Shown: positions 42,628 to 51,412 of the stretch, piece by piece | How positions within the stretch are numbered: the stretch's first letter is position 1 | How the letters are laid out: every line of letters starts with the position of its first letter | NCBI GenBank assembly: GCA_943788725.1 | Contig: CALSRJ010000001.1 | Coordinates: 742,861 to 806,860, forward strand | Origin: an uncultured Flavobacteriales bacterium | GTDB taxonomy: Bacteria; Bacteroidota; Bacteroidia; Flavobacteriales_G; Salibacteraceae | Reading direction: 5' to 3' | Length of the DNA stretch: 64,000 bases | The notes under the pieces: model-generated | Database searches by the model: none | Seen by the model: the letters and a program-made list of their open reading frames with translations, nothing else | Told to the model about the DNA's origin: nothing | Made by a program: the position numbers and the translations under genes

Positions 42628-42699
42628 TTCTAACGAGCGTAGATGCTCAGGCAATCTACACGAATCAGTTTCTCATCGTTCAAGCATCAATTTTTACAC

Positions 42700-44343
42700 A
42701 TGTTCAAACATTTCTCCAAAGACCTGCCCGCAGGCATCATCGTATTTCTAGTCGCCGTTCCACTTTGTCTTGGCATTGCTTTGGCCTCTGGCGCACCGCT
42801 CTTTTCTGGTATCATAGCCGGTATTGTGGGCGGTATTGTGGTCGGCGCGATCAGTGGTTCCACCTTGGGTGTCAGCGGCCCCGCCGCCGGCTTAGCCGTA
42901 ATTGTTGCGGATGCCATCATCAGGCTGGGCACCAACAGTGAAGGTATCTTCAGCATGGAGGTTGGATTTCCATTATTCTTAACAGCAGTCGTGATCGGCG
43001 GAGTAATTCAAATCGGATTGGCCTTTGCGCGAGCAGGAATCATCGGCTACTTTTTCCCCAACTCTGTGATCAAAGGCATGCTTTCCGCCATTGGCATTAT
43101 CATCATTCTCAAGCAGATCCCCCATGCTTTAGGCCATGACGTGATTGCAGAAGGACTGGACAGTTTTTGGCAAAAAGACGGCGAAAACACCTTCACCGAA
43201 CTCTGGGTCGCGATGGGCGATATCAACCCCGCGGCACTGATTGTCACGTTGTTATCGCTCGGCATTCTCATTCTCTGGGAGCAAGGGTTTATGAAGCGCA
43301 TTAAAGTCTTTCAAATCATCCAAGGCCCATTGGTGGTGGTAGTGCTAGGCATTGTGGCAAGCAATCTATTTGTCGCCGTCGAAGGCTTCTCCTTCGCCCA
43401 GGATGAAATGGTCGGCCTTCCTATCGCCTCAGAAGAAGGAGGGTTCTTAGCATTGCTCACCTTCCCAGATTGGAGCGGGCTTTTCGTGAAGGAAGTCTGG
43501 GTCATGGGATTTACCATCGCAGTCGTAGCCAGCTTAGAGACCTTGCTATGTGTGGAAGCAACCGACAAGCTCGACCCAGAAAAAAGCGTCACTCCTACCA
43601 ACCGTGAACTGATTGCACAAGGCACAGGAAATATCGTATCTGGTTTGATCGGTGGTCTGCCCATCACGCAAGTCATTGTACGGAGTTCAGCCAACATACA
43701 ATCCGGTGGTAAAACGAAATTGTCGGCCATTCTACATGGCTTTTTACTCGTTTTCACGGTATTGGCCATTCCAGAGGTGATGAACATGATCCCGCTCTCA
43801 AGTTTAGCTGCCATTCTATTCTTGGTTGGGTACAAACTAGCGAAGCCTTCCATCTTTGTACAGATGAGCAAGCAAGGAAAATCTCAATTCATCACCTTCA
43901 TGATTACAGTGCTCAGCATCGTCTTCACAGACTTGCTCCTCGGCATTTCGATTGGATTGGCTGTGGGCATCTTCATGATCCTCTACAAGAACTACAGCGT
44001 TCCCTTCTCGTTTTCAGAAAAAATTGACCCCGGGAAACCGATCGAGATCAAGTTGTCGGAAAACGTCACGTTTTTGAACAAAGCAAGTTTGATGCAAGCC
44101 CTAAAAGTCATTCCAGATGGCAGCGAGGTGATCATTGACGCTACCCAATCGCATTACATCCACCCCGACATCATCGAAATCATTCACGATTTCATGGACC
44201 ATAGTAAAGTCCATGGTACCGCAGTGAAAGTGATTGGCGATTTTGACGAAGTGAACTTTAACCATCTGGAGTATTTCATGCACAAAGTCTCCAAGGATGA
44301 TAAGCCCAAAACGCCGTACTTAGAATCCGTTTTGAAGAATTGA
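42700..44343 (+). CDS. SulP-family inorganic anion transporter with STAS domain
   Basis: A 547-residue membrane protein with about 12-14 transmembrane segments and a C-terminal STAS domain (about 440-535). The opening 'KDLPAGIIVFLVAVPLCLGIALASGAPLFSGIIAGIVGG' and 'GSTLGVSGPAAGLAVIV' are classic SulP motifs. Members move sulfate or bicarbonate with Na+ or H+. The neighbouring carbonic anhydrase makes bicarbonate the more likely substrate here. The ORF track starts at 42643; I use the ATG at 42700, where the conserved 'MFKHFSKDLPAG' begins. Confidence 0.93.
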   Translation: MFKHFSKDLPAGIIVFLVAVPLCLGIALASGAPLFSGIIAGIVGGIVVGAISGSTLGVSGPAAGLAVIVADAIIRLGTNSEGIFSMEVGFPLFLTAVVIGGVIQIGLAFARAGIIGYFFPNSVIKGMLSAIGIIIILKQIPHALGHDVIAEGLDSFWQKDGENTFTELWVAMGDINPAALIVTLLSLGILILWEQGFMKRIKVFQIIQGPLVVVVLGIVASNLFVAVEGFSFAQDEMVGLPIASEEGGFLALLTFPDWSGLFVKEVWVMGFTIAVVASLETLLCVEATDKLDPEKSVTPTNRELIAQGTGNIVSGLIGGLPITQVIVRSSANIQSGGKTKLSAILHGFLLVFTVLAIPEVMNMIPLSSLAAILFLVGYKLAKPSIFVQMSKQGKSQFITFMITVLSIVFTDLLLGISIGLAVGIFMILYKNYSVPFSFSEKIDPGKPIEIKLSENVTFLNKASLMQALKVIPDGSEVIIDATQSHYIHPDIIEIIHDFMDHSKVHGTAVKVIGDFDEVNFNHLEYFMHKVSKDDKPKTPYLESVLKN

Positions 44344-44348
44344 CCCAC

Positions 44349-44380
44349 CAAAAAGGGCCGCTCATGCGGCCCTTTTCTTT
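44349..44380. terminator. Rho-independent terminator between sulP and carbonic anhydrase genes
   Basis: AAAAAGGGCCGC and GCGGCCCTTTTC pair around TCAT, with A- and T-runs on the two sides, so it can serve both converging genes. Confidence 0.88.
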
Positions 44381-44395
44381 GCTGTATTATCCAGA

Positions 44396-45022
44396 TTAAT
44401 CCAATCTATAAATCTCCATGATCTTCTGGAGAATGTGGGGGAAGTCAATCTTCAAATCGATAATGTTTCCCGAGCTCAAGTCAAACACCCAACCGTGCAC
44501 GGTCAAATTTCTCTCACGATATGCCTTCTGTACCACTGATGTCTTGATCACATTGACACATTGTTCCTGAACATTCAATTCAACCAATCGATTGTATTTA
44601 TCATGCTCGACCTCGATGTCATTCAATTCAGCACTGTGGATGCGATATACATCTCGGATGTTTCTCAACCAAGGATTGAGAATGCCCAAGTCGGCAGATT
44701 GCATAGCCGCTTTTACCCCACCGCAATTGTAATGGCCGCAGACTACCACATGGTTGACCTTTAAATGTGTAACCGCATAATCAATTACCGACATCACATT
44801 TAAATCGGTATTAGGTACCATGTTAGCAATGTTCCTATGCACGAAAGCATCACCGGGGCTGATTCCCATAATCTCTTCTGCAGTCACCCGGCTATCACTG
44901 CATCCGATGTACAATATCTCAGGTGATTGTCCTTTTGCTAGGTTTTCGAAATAGTGCTCATCTACGTTTAGCTTCTCTTTAACCCAAGCCTTGTTGTTCT
45001 CAAAAATCTGTTCAATATTCAT
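44396..45022 (-). CDS. beta-class carbonic anhydrase
   Basis: A 208-residue zinc enzyme that interconverts CO2 and bicarbonate in the cytoplasm. The ligands are clear: 'YIGCSDSRVTAEEI' (Cys and Asp) and 'VVVCGHYNCGGVKAA' (His and Cys). 'GDAFVHRNIANMV' is also conserved. The ATG at 45022 is preferred over 45049 because the typical N-terminal helix 'MNIEQIFENNKAWV' starts there. It converges with the SulP transporter and is divergent from the porin-like gene; together they look like an inorganic-carbon handling set. Confidence 0.95.
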   Translation of the reverse strand: MNIEQIFENNKAWVKEKLNVDEHYFENLAKGQSPEILYIGCSDSRVTAEEIMGISPGDAFVHRNIANMVPNTDLNVMSVIDYAVTHLKVNHVVVCGHYNCGGVKAAMQSADLGILNPWLRNIRDVYRIHSAELNDIEVEHDKYNRLVELNVQEQCVNVIKTSVVQKAYRERNLTVHGWVFDLSSGNIIDLKIDFPHILQKIMEIYRLD

Positions 45023-45161
45023 AGTTCTGTTGGCTTTAACTCCTTCCAAAGATGTATCCTGAAGATGTATATCACAAATTAGAAGCTCCTTTGATCAAAT
45101 TTTAGGTGATTCGTAGGATTACGTAGATTCGACATTCTACCTACCTAGACCCATCAATCGA

Positions 45162-46502
45162 ATGGAAATGAGAATACAACAACGAATTTTCAAATCTCTT
45201 TTTCTCGGAGGACTGCTACTTCTGTCCTATTTGTCGCATTCCCAAGCAACCATACCACCGGTCAAGTACGACCTCAATTCGGATGGCTCACAATATGTGC
45301 GCTTTACCGGACTCAATCAAATATGGCTTCGACATACGGAGCTGAATCCTGGTTCAACACTGTTCGGTAATCCAGTGCAAAGCATGACCGATATAGGCAT
45401 CCGTCGGCTTCGCTTTCAACTGATCGCGCAGCTGACCGACCGCGTGTTCTTTTACGCACAGTTTGGCCAAAACAACTTCTCCTTTCTTCAACCCAGGTAC
45501 ACCAGCTCCTTCTTTCACGATGCAATCACCGAGCTAAAAGTGCATGCCGAACACATCTCGTTAGGAGCGGGACTCACTGGATGGAACGGATTGAGTAGGT
45601 ATGCCACACCTAGTATTGGAAGTATGCTCACATTAGACGCCCCACTTTATCAGCAAGCCACTAATGGTCAAAGTGATCAGTTTCTTCGAAAATTGAGCCT
45701 CTACGCCAAGGGACAAGTAGGTATACTCGACTATAGGTTAGCAGTCAGTAAGCCACTGGCTGTTCAAAATGCTACGGGTGGTGCTCCTCTGCTCAACCCA
45801 GATAGAAGCACCTTCAATACTGAACCCACTGAATTTCAATACCAAGGCTACTTTAAGCTTCATTTGCTCGATATAGAATCCAACCTGACTCCCTATAACG
45901 TTGGGACGTACTTAGGCCAAAAACGAATGCTCACCCTCGGGGCAGGGTTTATTCAACAAAGCAACGCGATGTGGAAATCCAATTCCAATGGTGACACAAA
46001 TCGTACAAATCTCTTACTCATTGGGGCAGACATCTTTTTAGACCTTCCGATCAATGAAGTCCAGAGCGTGATATACACCTTTTATGGCGCGTACACTTTC
46101 TATGAGTTTGGACAAGGTTATGTGCGCAATGTGGGGGTCATGAACATGGCCAATGGCACGAACGGTCAGGGCACCTTCAATGGTTCAGGCAATGCATTTC
46201 CCATGATTGGTACAGGCAACAGTCTCTATCTGCAAACTGGAATCGCTTTTGGCAAGAATGTGATCACAGAGGGAGGGAAACTACAGCCGTACGCTGCAGC
46301 CCAGTATTCCGTGTTTCGTGGACTGGATGCTCCAATGCTCATGGCAGAGGGAGGTCTGAATTGGTACATCAATGGCACGCATGATTCTAAGGTGAGTGTC
46401 AATTACCAAAGCCGGCCCGTTTTTGAGGCCGATGAAGAAGGCCAATTGGTGGAAGGTGCACGGCGAGGCATGCTTCAATTGCAGTACCAAATCAGCTTTT
46501 AA
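45162..46502 (+). CDS. outer-membrane porin-like protein
   Basis: A 446-residue protein with a signal peptide ending near 'SHSQA' and alternating amphipathic strands typical of a 14-16-stranded porin ('YVRFTGLNQIWLRHTELNPG', 'RRLRFQLIAQLTDRVFFYAQFGQNNFSF', 'PYAAAQYSVFRGLDAPMLMAEGGLNWYI'). The C-terminus ends in aromatic-rich strand 'GMLQLQYQISF' with a terminal Phe, the signal for outer-membrane insertion. It is divergent from the carbonic anhydrase gene. The transported solute is unknown; bicarbonate or another anion fits the context by inference only. Confidence 0.83.
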   Translation: MEMRIQQRIFKSLFLGGLLLLSYLSHSQATIPPVKYDLNSDGSQYVRFTGLNQIWLRHTELNPGSTLFGNPVQSMTDIGIRRLRFQLIAQLTDRVFFYAQFGQNNFSFLQPRYTSSFFHDAITELKVHAEHISLGAGLTGWNGLSRYATPSIGSMLTLDAPLYQQATNGQSDQFLRKLSLYAKGQVGILDYRLAVSKPLAVQNATGGAPLLNPDRSTFNTEPTEFQYQGYFKLHLLDIESNLTPYNVGTYLGQKRMLTLGAGFIQQSNAMWKSNSNGDTNRTNLLLIGADIFLDLPINEVQSVIYTFYGAYTFYEFGQGYVRNVGVMNMANGTNGQGTFNGSGNAFPMIGTGNSLYLQTGIAFGKNVITEGGKLQPYAAAQYSVFRGLDAPMLMAEGGLNWYINGTHDSKVSVNYQSRPVFEADEEGQLVEGARRGMLQLQYQISF

Positions 46503-46574
46503 ACGGGTGATGCACTAACGAGAGACGAGTCACCGAGGCGTTGGCATCATCCTTTCCGCTATTTTCACCTCCAA

Positions 46575-47390
46575 ATGTCAAAAGAAGCAGCATACATCCT
46601 GGGCACCCACAATGAGGAATTAGACCGCCTTGGGTTTCAACATCGTGTTTGGGCAGATGCGGCGCACGCGCTGTGGCACAAGGCCAACATTCGGGGCGGA
46701 CAGCACGTATTGGACCTCGGTTGCGGCCCTGGTTTTGCTTCGTTTGACCTTGCGGGAATCGTGGGGCACGACGGTTTGCTGACCGGTATTGACAGATCAG
46801 CGGAATACATAGACTACGCACAACAAAAATCAGCGGCAAGCGGGGTGCAGAATACACGCTTCGTGCATTCAAATTTTGCTGAAATGGAGCTCGGGAAGGA
46901 GCAATTTGATGCCGCTTATGCGCGCTGGGTCTTCTCTTGGATTACCAATGTAGATGAAACCATTGCCAAAGTAGCAGCATCATTGAAACCCGGAGGCGTC
47001 TTTGCCGTACAGGAATACTTGCAATGGGGAACCTTTCGCATGATCCCCGAACATCCTGACGTGAGGGTGATGATTGAAGCTTGTCGCGAAAGTTGGCGTT
47101 TGATGGACAGCGAAATTGACATTGGCCGGACGCTTACCGAGCGTTTTGAGAAGGCCGGATTATCGATCACGCATGTAGCACCGTTAGAGCGAACGGCACG
47201 GGTCGACAGCCTGACTTGGCAATGGCCCACCGGATTCTTACGCATTTACGCCAAACAACTGATGGCTTTGGGACTGATTACCCAAGATCAGCTGGATCGT
47301 TACCTCGTTGTGCTTCCTGAGATCGAACAACAAAACAGCGCATTTCTGGTAACACCTCTGATGGTAGAAATCATTGGGGTAAAACATTAA
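46575..47390 (+). CDS. class I SAM-dependent methyltransferase
   Basis: A 271-residue protein whose Rossmann domain shows motif I 'GQHVLDLGCGPGFASFDLAGI', the acidic ribose-binding residue in 'LLTGIDRSAEYIDYAQ', and motif post-I/II regions 'FDAAYARWVFSWI' and 'SLKPGGVFAVQEYL'. It belongs with ubiquinone/menaquinone-like methyltransferases in the general sense, but the substrate cannot be set. Cytoplasmic; it stands alone in front of the TerB-like gene. Confidence 0.88.
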   Translation: MSKEAAYILGTHNEELDRLGFQHRVWADAAHALWHKANIRGGQHVLDLGCGPGFASFDLAGIVGHDGLLTGIDRSAEYIDYAQQKSAASGVQNTRFVHSNFAEMELGKEQFDAAYARWVFSWITNVDETIAKVAASLKPGGVFAVQEYLQWGTFRMIPEHPDVRVMIEACRESWRLMDSEIDIGRTLTERFEKAGLSITHVAPLERTARVDSLTWQWPTGFLRIYAKQLMALGLITQDQLDRYLVVLPEIEQQNSAFLVTPLMVEIIGVKH

Positions 47391-47416
47391 TTCCAGCTAA
47401 TTTTCAACCTCCTATC

Positions 47417-47821
47417 ATGGATCTGAACCACGAACAGAAATTGAGTCTTTTGCATCAGCTCATCCGCATTGCGGGTGCAGACGGCGAACATCGCGATGAG
47501 GAATACGACATGCTTCACGTGGTTGCCCAGCACCTTCAAGTAGAACCGATGGATATGGAATCCTTGTTCTCCGTTAGGGTGGATGATCAACCACCCAAAG
47601 AAGAGTCGCGCCGAATAGTGGTCTTTTATCACATGCTGCGTATGGTATGGGCCGATGGAGAGTTTGACCCTGATGAAGAAGTCTTATTGAGAGAATTAGG
47701 GGCCAAGCTCGGCTTGCGTTTGCAAGCGATCGACACGACCATCATGCGTTCAAAAATCTATCCGAATGGAAACATTCCAGAATCGGAATTTCTTCAGATC
47801 TTTTTGCTGCACCACAACTGA
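47417..47821 (+). CDS. TerB-like (tellurite resistance/DUF533-type) protein
   Basis: A 134-residue helical protein. 'LLHQLIRIAGADGEHRDEEYDMLHVVAQHL' and 'FYHMLRMVWADGEFDPDEEVLLRELGAKLGL' are two copies of the A-D-G-E/F-x3-E metal-binding helix-loop pattern that defines TerB-like proteins. Members may bind divalent cations and sense stress. No ter operon is nearby, so tellurite resistance is not claimed. It begins 26 bases after the methyltransferase. Confidence 0.8.
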   Translation: MDLNHEQKLSLLHQLIRIAGADGEHRDEEYDMLHVVAQHLQVEPMDMESLFSVRVDDQPPKEESRRIVVFYHMLRMVWADGEFDPDEEVLLRELGAKLGLRLQAIDTTIMRSKIYPNGNIPESEFLQIFLLHHN

Positions 47822-47926
47822 AGCTTCATCACCCCGATGCGCCGTAGGGATTGACCATACCCCGCTCCTCCTTCTCGCACAAAATCGGAGGAGGCATGTT
47901 ATACTTTCGTTCACATAAATTCACTC

Positions 47927-49042
47927 ATGCGTATGCTGAAATACACCGTCATTTCGCTACTTTCTTTGGTGGCTGTAGGGTTCGTTACCGCCCTCATCAT
48001 CTTGCAATTGCCTCAATTCGGAACCAAACCAGAGGGAGCACACCTCGAAGCATTAAAGCGCTCTGCTCAACACAACGGAGAGGTTTTCGTCAATAAAAAA
48101 GGTGCCGATGTTGACATGGGAGGACGCACGTTGATCAATGTCATCAAGGCGTACATGAATGCTCCAGAAGGACGGCATGCAGATTCGTTGCCTATCCTCC
48201 ATCCAGATCCGGCAGATGTGGCAGAGGATACCATTGGCGAATACCATCTGACGTGGTTTGGTCATTCTTCCTTCCTCTTGGAAGTGGACAATAAAAACAT
48301 CCTTTTGGATCCAATGCTCGGTCCAGCCGCAGCTCCTTTTAGTTTTCAGGTTAGGCGCTTTAGTCAAGACCTGCCAATCACCATGGAAAACCTTCCCGTA
48401 ATCGATGCGGTAATTTTCTCTCACGACCACTACGATCACCTGGATCATACGACCATCCTCGCCATAAAAGACAAAGTCAAACATTTCTATGTTCCACTCG
48501 GACTGAAGGGCCACCTTACAGGCTGGGGAGTAGATCCCGAGGCAGTGACCGAATTAGATTGGTGGGAAGAGGTGAAGGTGGATAACGTCCGTCTCGCCTG
48601 CACGCCTTCCCAGCATTTTTCCGGACGCGGTCTCACCGACCGAAATGCAACTTTGTGGTGTTCGTGGGTCATCACTACTCCAGAACAAAACGTCTACTTC
48701 AGCGGCGACTCCGGATATTTCAATGGGTTCAAATCCATCGGAGAGAAATACGGTCCTTTTGACCTGGCCTTGATTGAATGTGGTCAGTACAACGATCTTT
48801 GGCAGGCCGTCCATATGCTTCCAGAACAATCTGCACAAGCTGCGGTAGATCTGAATGCCAGGGCGATGATTCCAATCCACTGGGGAATGTTCGAATTGGC
48901 ATTACACCCTTGGAAAGAACCAGCAGAGCGCGTCACGGTGAAAGCCAAAGAATTGGGCATGCCTTTACTAACCCCGATGATCGGTGAACGTCTTGCTATT
49001 AGAGAAAAGCTAACTACTGAAGCTTGGTGGAATGCTTATTGA
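47927..49042 (+). CDS. membrane-anchored MBL-fold metallo-hydrolase (NAPE-PLD/UlaG-like)
   Basis: A 371-residue protein with one N-terminal membrane segment (residues about 6-27) and a metallo-beta-lactamase domain. 'FSHDHYDHLDHTTI' is the H-x-H-x-D-H zinc motif; 'CTPSQHFSGRGLTDRNATLWCSW', 'YFSGDSGYFNGF' and 'MIPIHWGMFELA' give the remaining ligands. This arrangement resembles N-acyl-phosphatidylethanolamine phospholipase D and lactonase relatives. The mature enzyme would face the periplasm, possibly acting on lipids. A TACTTTCG near-consensus box precedes it. Confidence 0.88.
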   Translation: MRMLKYTVISLLSLVAVGFVTALIILQLPQFGTKPEGAHLEALKRSAQHNGEVFVNKKGADVDMGGRTLINVIKAYMNAPEGRHADSLPILHPDPADVAEDTIGEYHLTWFGHSSFLLEVDNKNILLDPMLGPAAAPFSFQVRRFSQDLPITMENLPVIDAVIFSHDHYDHLDHTTILAIKDKVKHFYVPLGLKGHLTGWGVDPEAVTELDWWEEVKVDNVRLACTPSQHFSGRGLTDRNATLWCSWVITTPEQNVYFSGDSGYFNGFKSIGEKYGPFDLALIECGQYNDLWQAVHMLPEQSAQAAVDLNARAMIPIHWGMFELALHPWKEPAERVTVKAKELGMPLLTPMIGERLAIREKLTTEAWWNAY

Positions 49043-49055
49043 TGAAAGACGCAGA

Positions 49056-49634
49056 ATGAAAATATACAGACACATAGGTATGGCAATCTTCATGCTGATT
49101 GCCACAAACTTCATTTCTCCGATAGGGGGCATTGCTCAGGACTTCAGCGGGGGACTTGAACAGGAAGAAGCTGCTGAAGCACAGCCAGAAGAGGAATACA
49201 GTCTAAAGGAACACGTCCGATTAGGGGGCAACCTGGGTGCTCAGTTCGGCACCATTACGTTTATCAATGTTTCTCCCATGGTCGGATACCAATTCAACAA
49301 ACGCTTCATGATGGGCGTGAGGGGCACCTACCAGTATTACAAGATCCAAGGCTATAGTCAATTGTCAAGCAACGTATTCGGCGCGAGTGGCTTTGGGCGG
49401 TTCTTCGCGTTTGAAAACATTTACACGCACGCTGAGTACGAAGTCTTGAACGGCTATTTCGATCGGAGCGGTGAACGCATCAACCTGCCCTTTCTCTATT
49501 TCGGCATTGGCTACCTTCAGTCTGTAACCAAGAATGTGGGTATCAGCGCCACGGCACTCTATGAAGTACTCCGCTTCAATACATCTCCTTCTATCCTTCC
49601 CATGATACGGGTGGGTGTAGTAGTAGGCTTGTGA
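49056..49634 (+). CDS. exported outer-membrane beta-barrel protein
   Basis: A 192-residue protein starting MKIYRHIGMAIFMLIATNFIS with a signal peptide to 'GGIAQ'. Its acidic linker is followed by amphipathic strands typical of a small 8-10-stranded barrel ('GAQFGTITFINVSPMVGYQFNKRFMMGVRGTYQYYK', 'LPFLYFGIGYLQSV', 'PMIRVGVVVGL'). The start at 49056 is used because the track's start (49032) lies in the previous gene's stop region. It follows the MBL gene by 13 bases, likely the same transcript. No catalytic residues. Confidence 0.75.
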   Translation: MKIYRHIGMAIFMLIATNFISPIGGIAQDFSGGLEQEEAAEAQPEEEYSLKEHVRLGGNLGAQFGTITFINVSPMVGYQFNKRFMMGVRGTYQYYKIQGYSQLSSNVFGASGFGRFFAFENIYTHAEYEVLNGYFDRSGERINLPFLYFGIGYLQSVTKNVGISATALYEVLRFNTSPSILPMIRVGVVVGL

Positions 49635-49674
49635 AGTCGAGTATGTATACTTGTACTGTAAAATCAATGCTATC

Positions 49675-50160
49675 ATGACACGTTTATGGATGCTTTCTAT
49701 CGCCTGCGGAATGATGTTCTTGACTACGAACATCCAAGCACAAGGTGGTTGCTCTACCCTACTCGAATCGATTGACGATGCTCCGATGGAGGAAGTCTCA
49801 AAAGAATTCCGGCGGTTAAAATCGTACAACAACCCGTATTGCGACACCACGGGGAGCGATTTTGAGATGCTTATGAAAAAATTGGGCGATCAGCTGGTGG
49901 AAGTGGGAGCCACAAAGGATCAGGTCTTGAGCAGTATGGGAGAGCCCTACTACAAAGGCGCTTTGACCGATTACGAGAACCAAAAACTTACCATTGGGAG
50001 AGATGGAAAACCAACCGGAAAAGCCCTCCCTCCTTCTTATAAAATCCCCAGTGGAGATTATTTCATCGTCTACCTCTGGCGGAAAAAAGATTACCTCGTA
50101 TTTGCGCTGAAAGGCGATAAGACTAGCGAATCGCGTTGGTGGGAAAAAGGAAAGTATTGA
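49675..50160 (+). CDS. exported protein with BamE/SmpA-like 'G-x-T-K-D-Q-V' segment
   Basis: The 161-residue product carries a signal peptide (MTRLWMLSIACGMMFLTTNIQAQ). 'EVGATKDQVLSSMGEPYYKGAL' resembles the BamE/SmpA motif (G-x-T-x-x-x-V-x-x-x-x-G-x-P), and the tail 'DYFIVYLWRKKDYLVFALKGDK' forms the following strands. This is a weak family hint; the true function is unknown. It follows the beta-barrel gene by 40 bases, and a strong terminator follows. The track start at 49651 is upstream of the signal. Confidence 0.65.
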   Translation: MTRLWMLSIACGMMFLTTNIQAQGGCSTLLESIDDAPMEEVSKEFRRLKSYNNPYCDTTGSDFEMLMKKLGDQLVEVGATKDQVLSSMGEPYYKGALTDYENQKLTIGRDGKPTGKALPPSYKIPSGDYFIVYLWRKKDYLVFALKGDKTSESRWWEKGKY

Positions 50161-50164
50161 ACAG

Positions 50165-50192
50165 AAAAAAGCCCCGAAATGGGGCTTTTTTT
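50165..50192. terminator. bidirectional Rho-independent terminator
   Basis: AAAAAAGCCCC and GGGGCTTTTTTT pair around GAAAT between two converging genes. It overlaps the stop of the reverse-strand gene by two bases. Confidence 0.9.
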
Positions 50193-50523
50193 ATGCCGAC
50201 ACCGTGGATTCTTGAGAAGGTACGCCACATCGATCAGCGAACTTTGCTTTGAACGCATCCCGTTGATCGGGAGACATATGTTCCCAACGATGTTTCATCC
50301 GATGCTTCCACCAATGCCCCCTTCTGCCGCGCGTAAATCCTCCGAACAAAAGCCTACTCAATGCGATCAAGCCTAGTGCTTGCCAAAAGCTAAGCGTTCC
50401 AAACCCGACTGCTGCAGGCAATATCCAATTCCACAGCGTCATAACAGCAAAGCCCGATGCTGCGATGAAAACTCCTCCTAGCACGACCGCCTTGAGGATC
50501 CATTTGAATGATTTCTTTTTCAT
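50191..50523 (-). CDS. small membrane protein encoded with an ECF sigma factor
   Basis: A 110-residue protein with two membrane segments ('WILKAVVLGGVFIAASGFAVMTLWNW', 'AVGFGTLSFWQALGLIALSRLLFGG') and a basic, Trp/His-rich C-terminal tail ('RRGHWWKHRMKHRWEHMSPDQRDAFKAKF'). This arrangement is common beside ECF sigma factors in Bacteroidota, where the tail may contact the sigma factor or the membrane. It lies 16 bases downstream of the sigma gene. Regulatory role is inference. Confidence 0.68.
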   Translation of the reverse strand: MKKKSFKWILKAVVLGGVFIAASGFAVMTLWNWILPAAVGFGTLSFWQALGLIALSRLLFGGFTRGRRGHWWKHRMKHRWEHMSPDQRDAFKAKFADRCGVPSQESTVSA

Positions 50524-50539
50524 GTTTCTTGTTTTATGG

Positions 50540-51127
50540 CTAATCTGCCTGTTTATCTGTGACCATTTCTTTGTACAAAGGCTCCAATCGCCTTCTCAGG
50601 TGCAGCACGGCGTATCGCTTTCTCGAAATGAGGGTGTTGATTGCCTCGCCCGTCTCTTCGGCGAGCGCTTGAAAGGACCTTCCTTCCATTTCATGTTGTT
50701 CGAACACCCACCTTTGCGTCAGGGGCAATTCACGAAGGGCGTCCTCCAACACCTCCAAAAACCATGCGTTCATCCAGGCATCATCGGGAGTGGATCGATC
50801 GCAAACGGCTGCATTCCAACGCGTCTGTTCCCCTTCCCTAAACTGATGCTCACTGATCGGCCTCCGCTTTCGAAAGAAGTCCACGATCTTGTGCTTTGCC
50901 ACGGCGTAAAGCCACGCAATAGAATCTTCTACCGAATCCCCTGTTGAGCCCAATTTTAGGAATTGCTCCAAGACATCCTGTAAAAGATCCTCAGCATCGT
51001 CTACGTCATCGATTTGCTTTCGAATAAAACCGAGTAATCGTCCTTTTTCCGATTTCACCTTTTCCGCAAAATCCTCGAGTTCTTGACGATCGACTTGGCT
51101 CCTTTGTATTTCTGAAATGATTTCCAT
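50540..51127 (-). CDS. ECF-type RNA polymerase sigma factor
   Basis: A 195-residue protein. Region 2 is 'RLLGFIRKQIDDVDDAEDLLQDVLEQFLKL' with the conserved D-A-E-D-L-x-Q-D-V core-binding motif, followed by 'AWLYAVAKHKIVDFFRKRRP' (region 2.4). Region 4 is 'ELPLTQRWVFEQHEMEGRSFQALAEETGEAINTLISRKRYAVLHLRRRL'. It is the second ECF sigma factor in the window and is followed by a small membrane protein, so the pair is likely autoregulated. Confidence 0.92.
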   Translation of the reverse strand: MEIISEIQRSQVDRQELEDFAEKVKSEKGRLLGFIRKQIDDVDDAEDLLQDVLEQFLKLGSTGDSVEDSIAWLYAVAKHKIVDFFRKRRPISEHQFREGEQTRWNAAVCDRSTPDDAWMNAWFLEVLEDALRELPLTQRWVFEQHEMEGRSFQALAEETGEAINTLISRKRYAVLHLRRRLEPLYKEMVTDKQAD

Positions 51128-51239
51128 TCAAGTTGAGGTCGAACAAGTCTTCAAAATATTTTATCCGTAATGCAAATTGCTGATTCTTAAGTACGAACGG
51201 TCATGGCCTCGGTTGAAAGGGAAATCGAAAAACACACAA

Positions 51240-51360
51240 ACACCTTCATTCCATTTTTATTTGTCGTTACACTTAATGTTTAGACATTTGGTGTCTATTT
51301 CATAGTAGGTGGGTTTAAAGCCTCGGAGTTCCGTAAGGTTCTCCGGGGCTTTGTTTTTTT
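51240..51360 (+). ncRNA. candidate small RNA ending in an orphan Rho-independent terminator
   Basis: Bases 51318-51359 form a strong terminator: AAAGCCTCGGAG pairs with CTCCGGGGCTTTG, followed by seven T. No forward-strand gene lies upstream; the nearest is the reverse-strand sigma gene start at 51127. A near-consensus -7 box (TTTATTTG, 51256-51263) lies upstream, so a transcript of about 90 bases is possible. No protein-coding frame fits the interval. This is the only notable feature in the 285-base gap 51128-51412. Confidence 0.4.
51318..51359 (+). terminator. orphan Rho-independent terminator
   Basis: A 12-13-bp GC-rich stem with T7 tail on the forward strand, with no forward-strand coding gene preceding it for more than 1 kb. 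Confidence 0.8.
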
Positions 51361-51386
51361 ACCCTTCTTTTTAAGATGGTTCGCCC

Positions 51387-51394
51387 TAAGTTTG
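51387..51394 (+). promoter_or_regulatory. -7 promoter box for the small lipoprotein gene
   Basis: TAAGTTTG is an exact TAnnTTTG match, 18 bases before the ATG at 51413. It follows the orphan terminator, so the two transcripts are separate. Confidence 0.52.
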
Positions 51395-51412
51395 CATACT
51401 AAACCCAAACTC

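Noticed and set aside
43311-43871. Reverse ORF of 186 codons inside the SulP gene
   Set aside because: It mirrors transmembrane codons of SulP and carries no own motif or promoter.
47851-48096. Forward ORF of 81 codons overlapping the MBL gene start
   Set aside because: Its main part is the frame shadow of the MBL gene's first codons.
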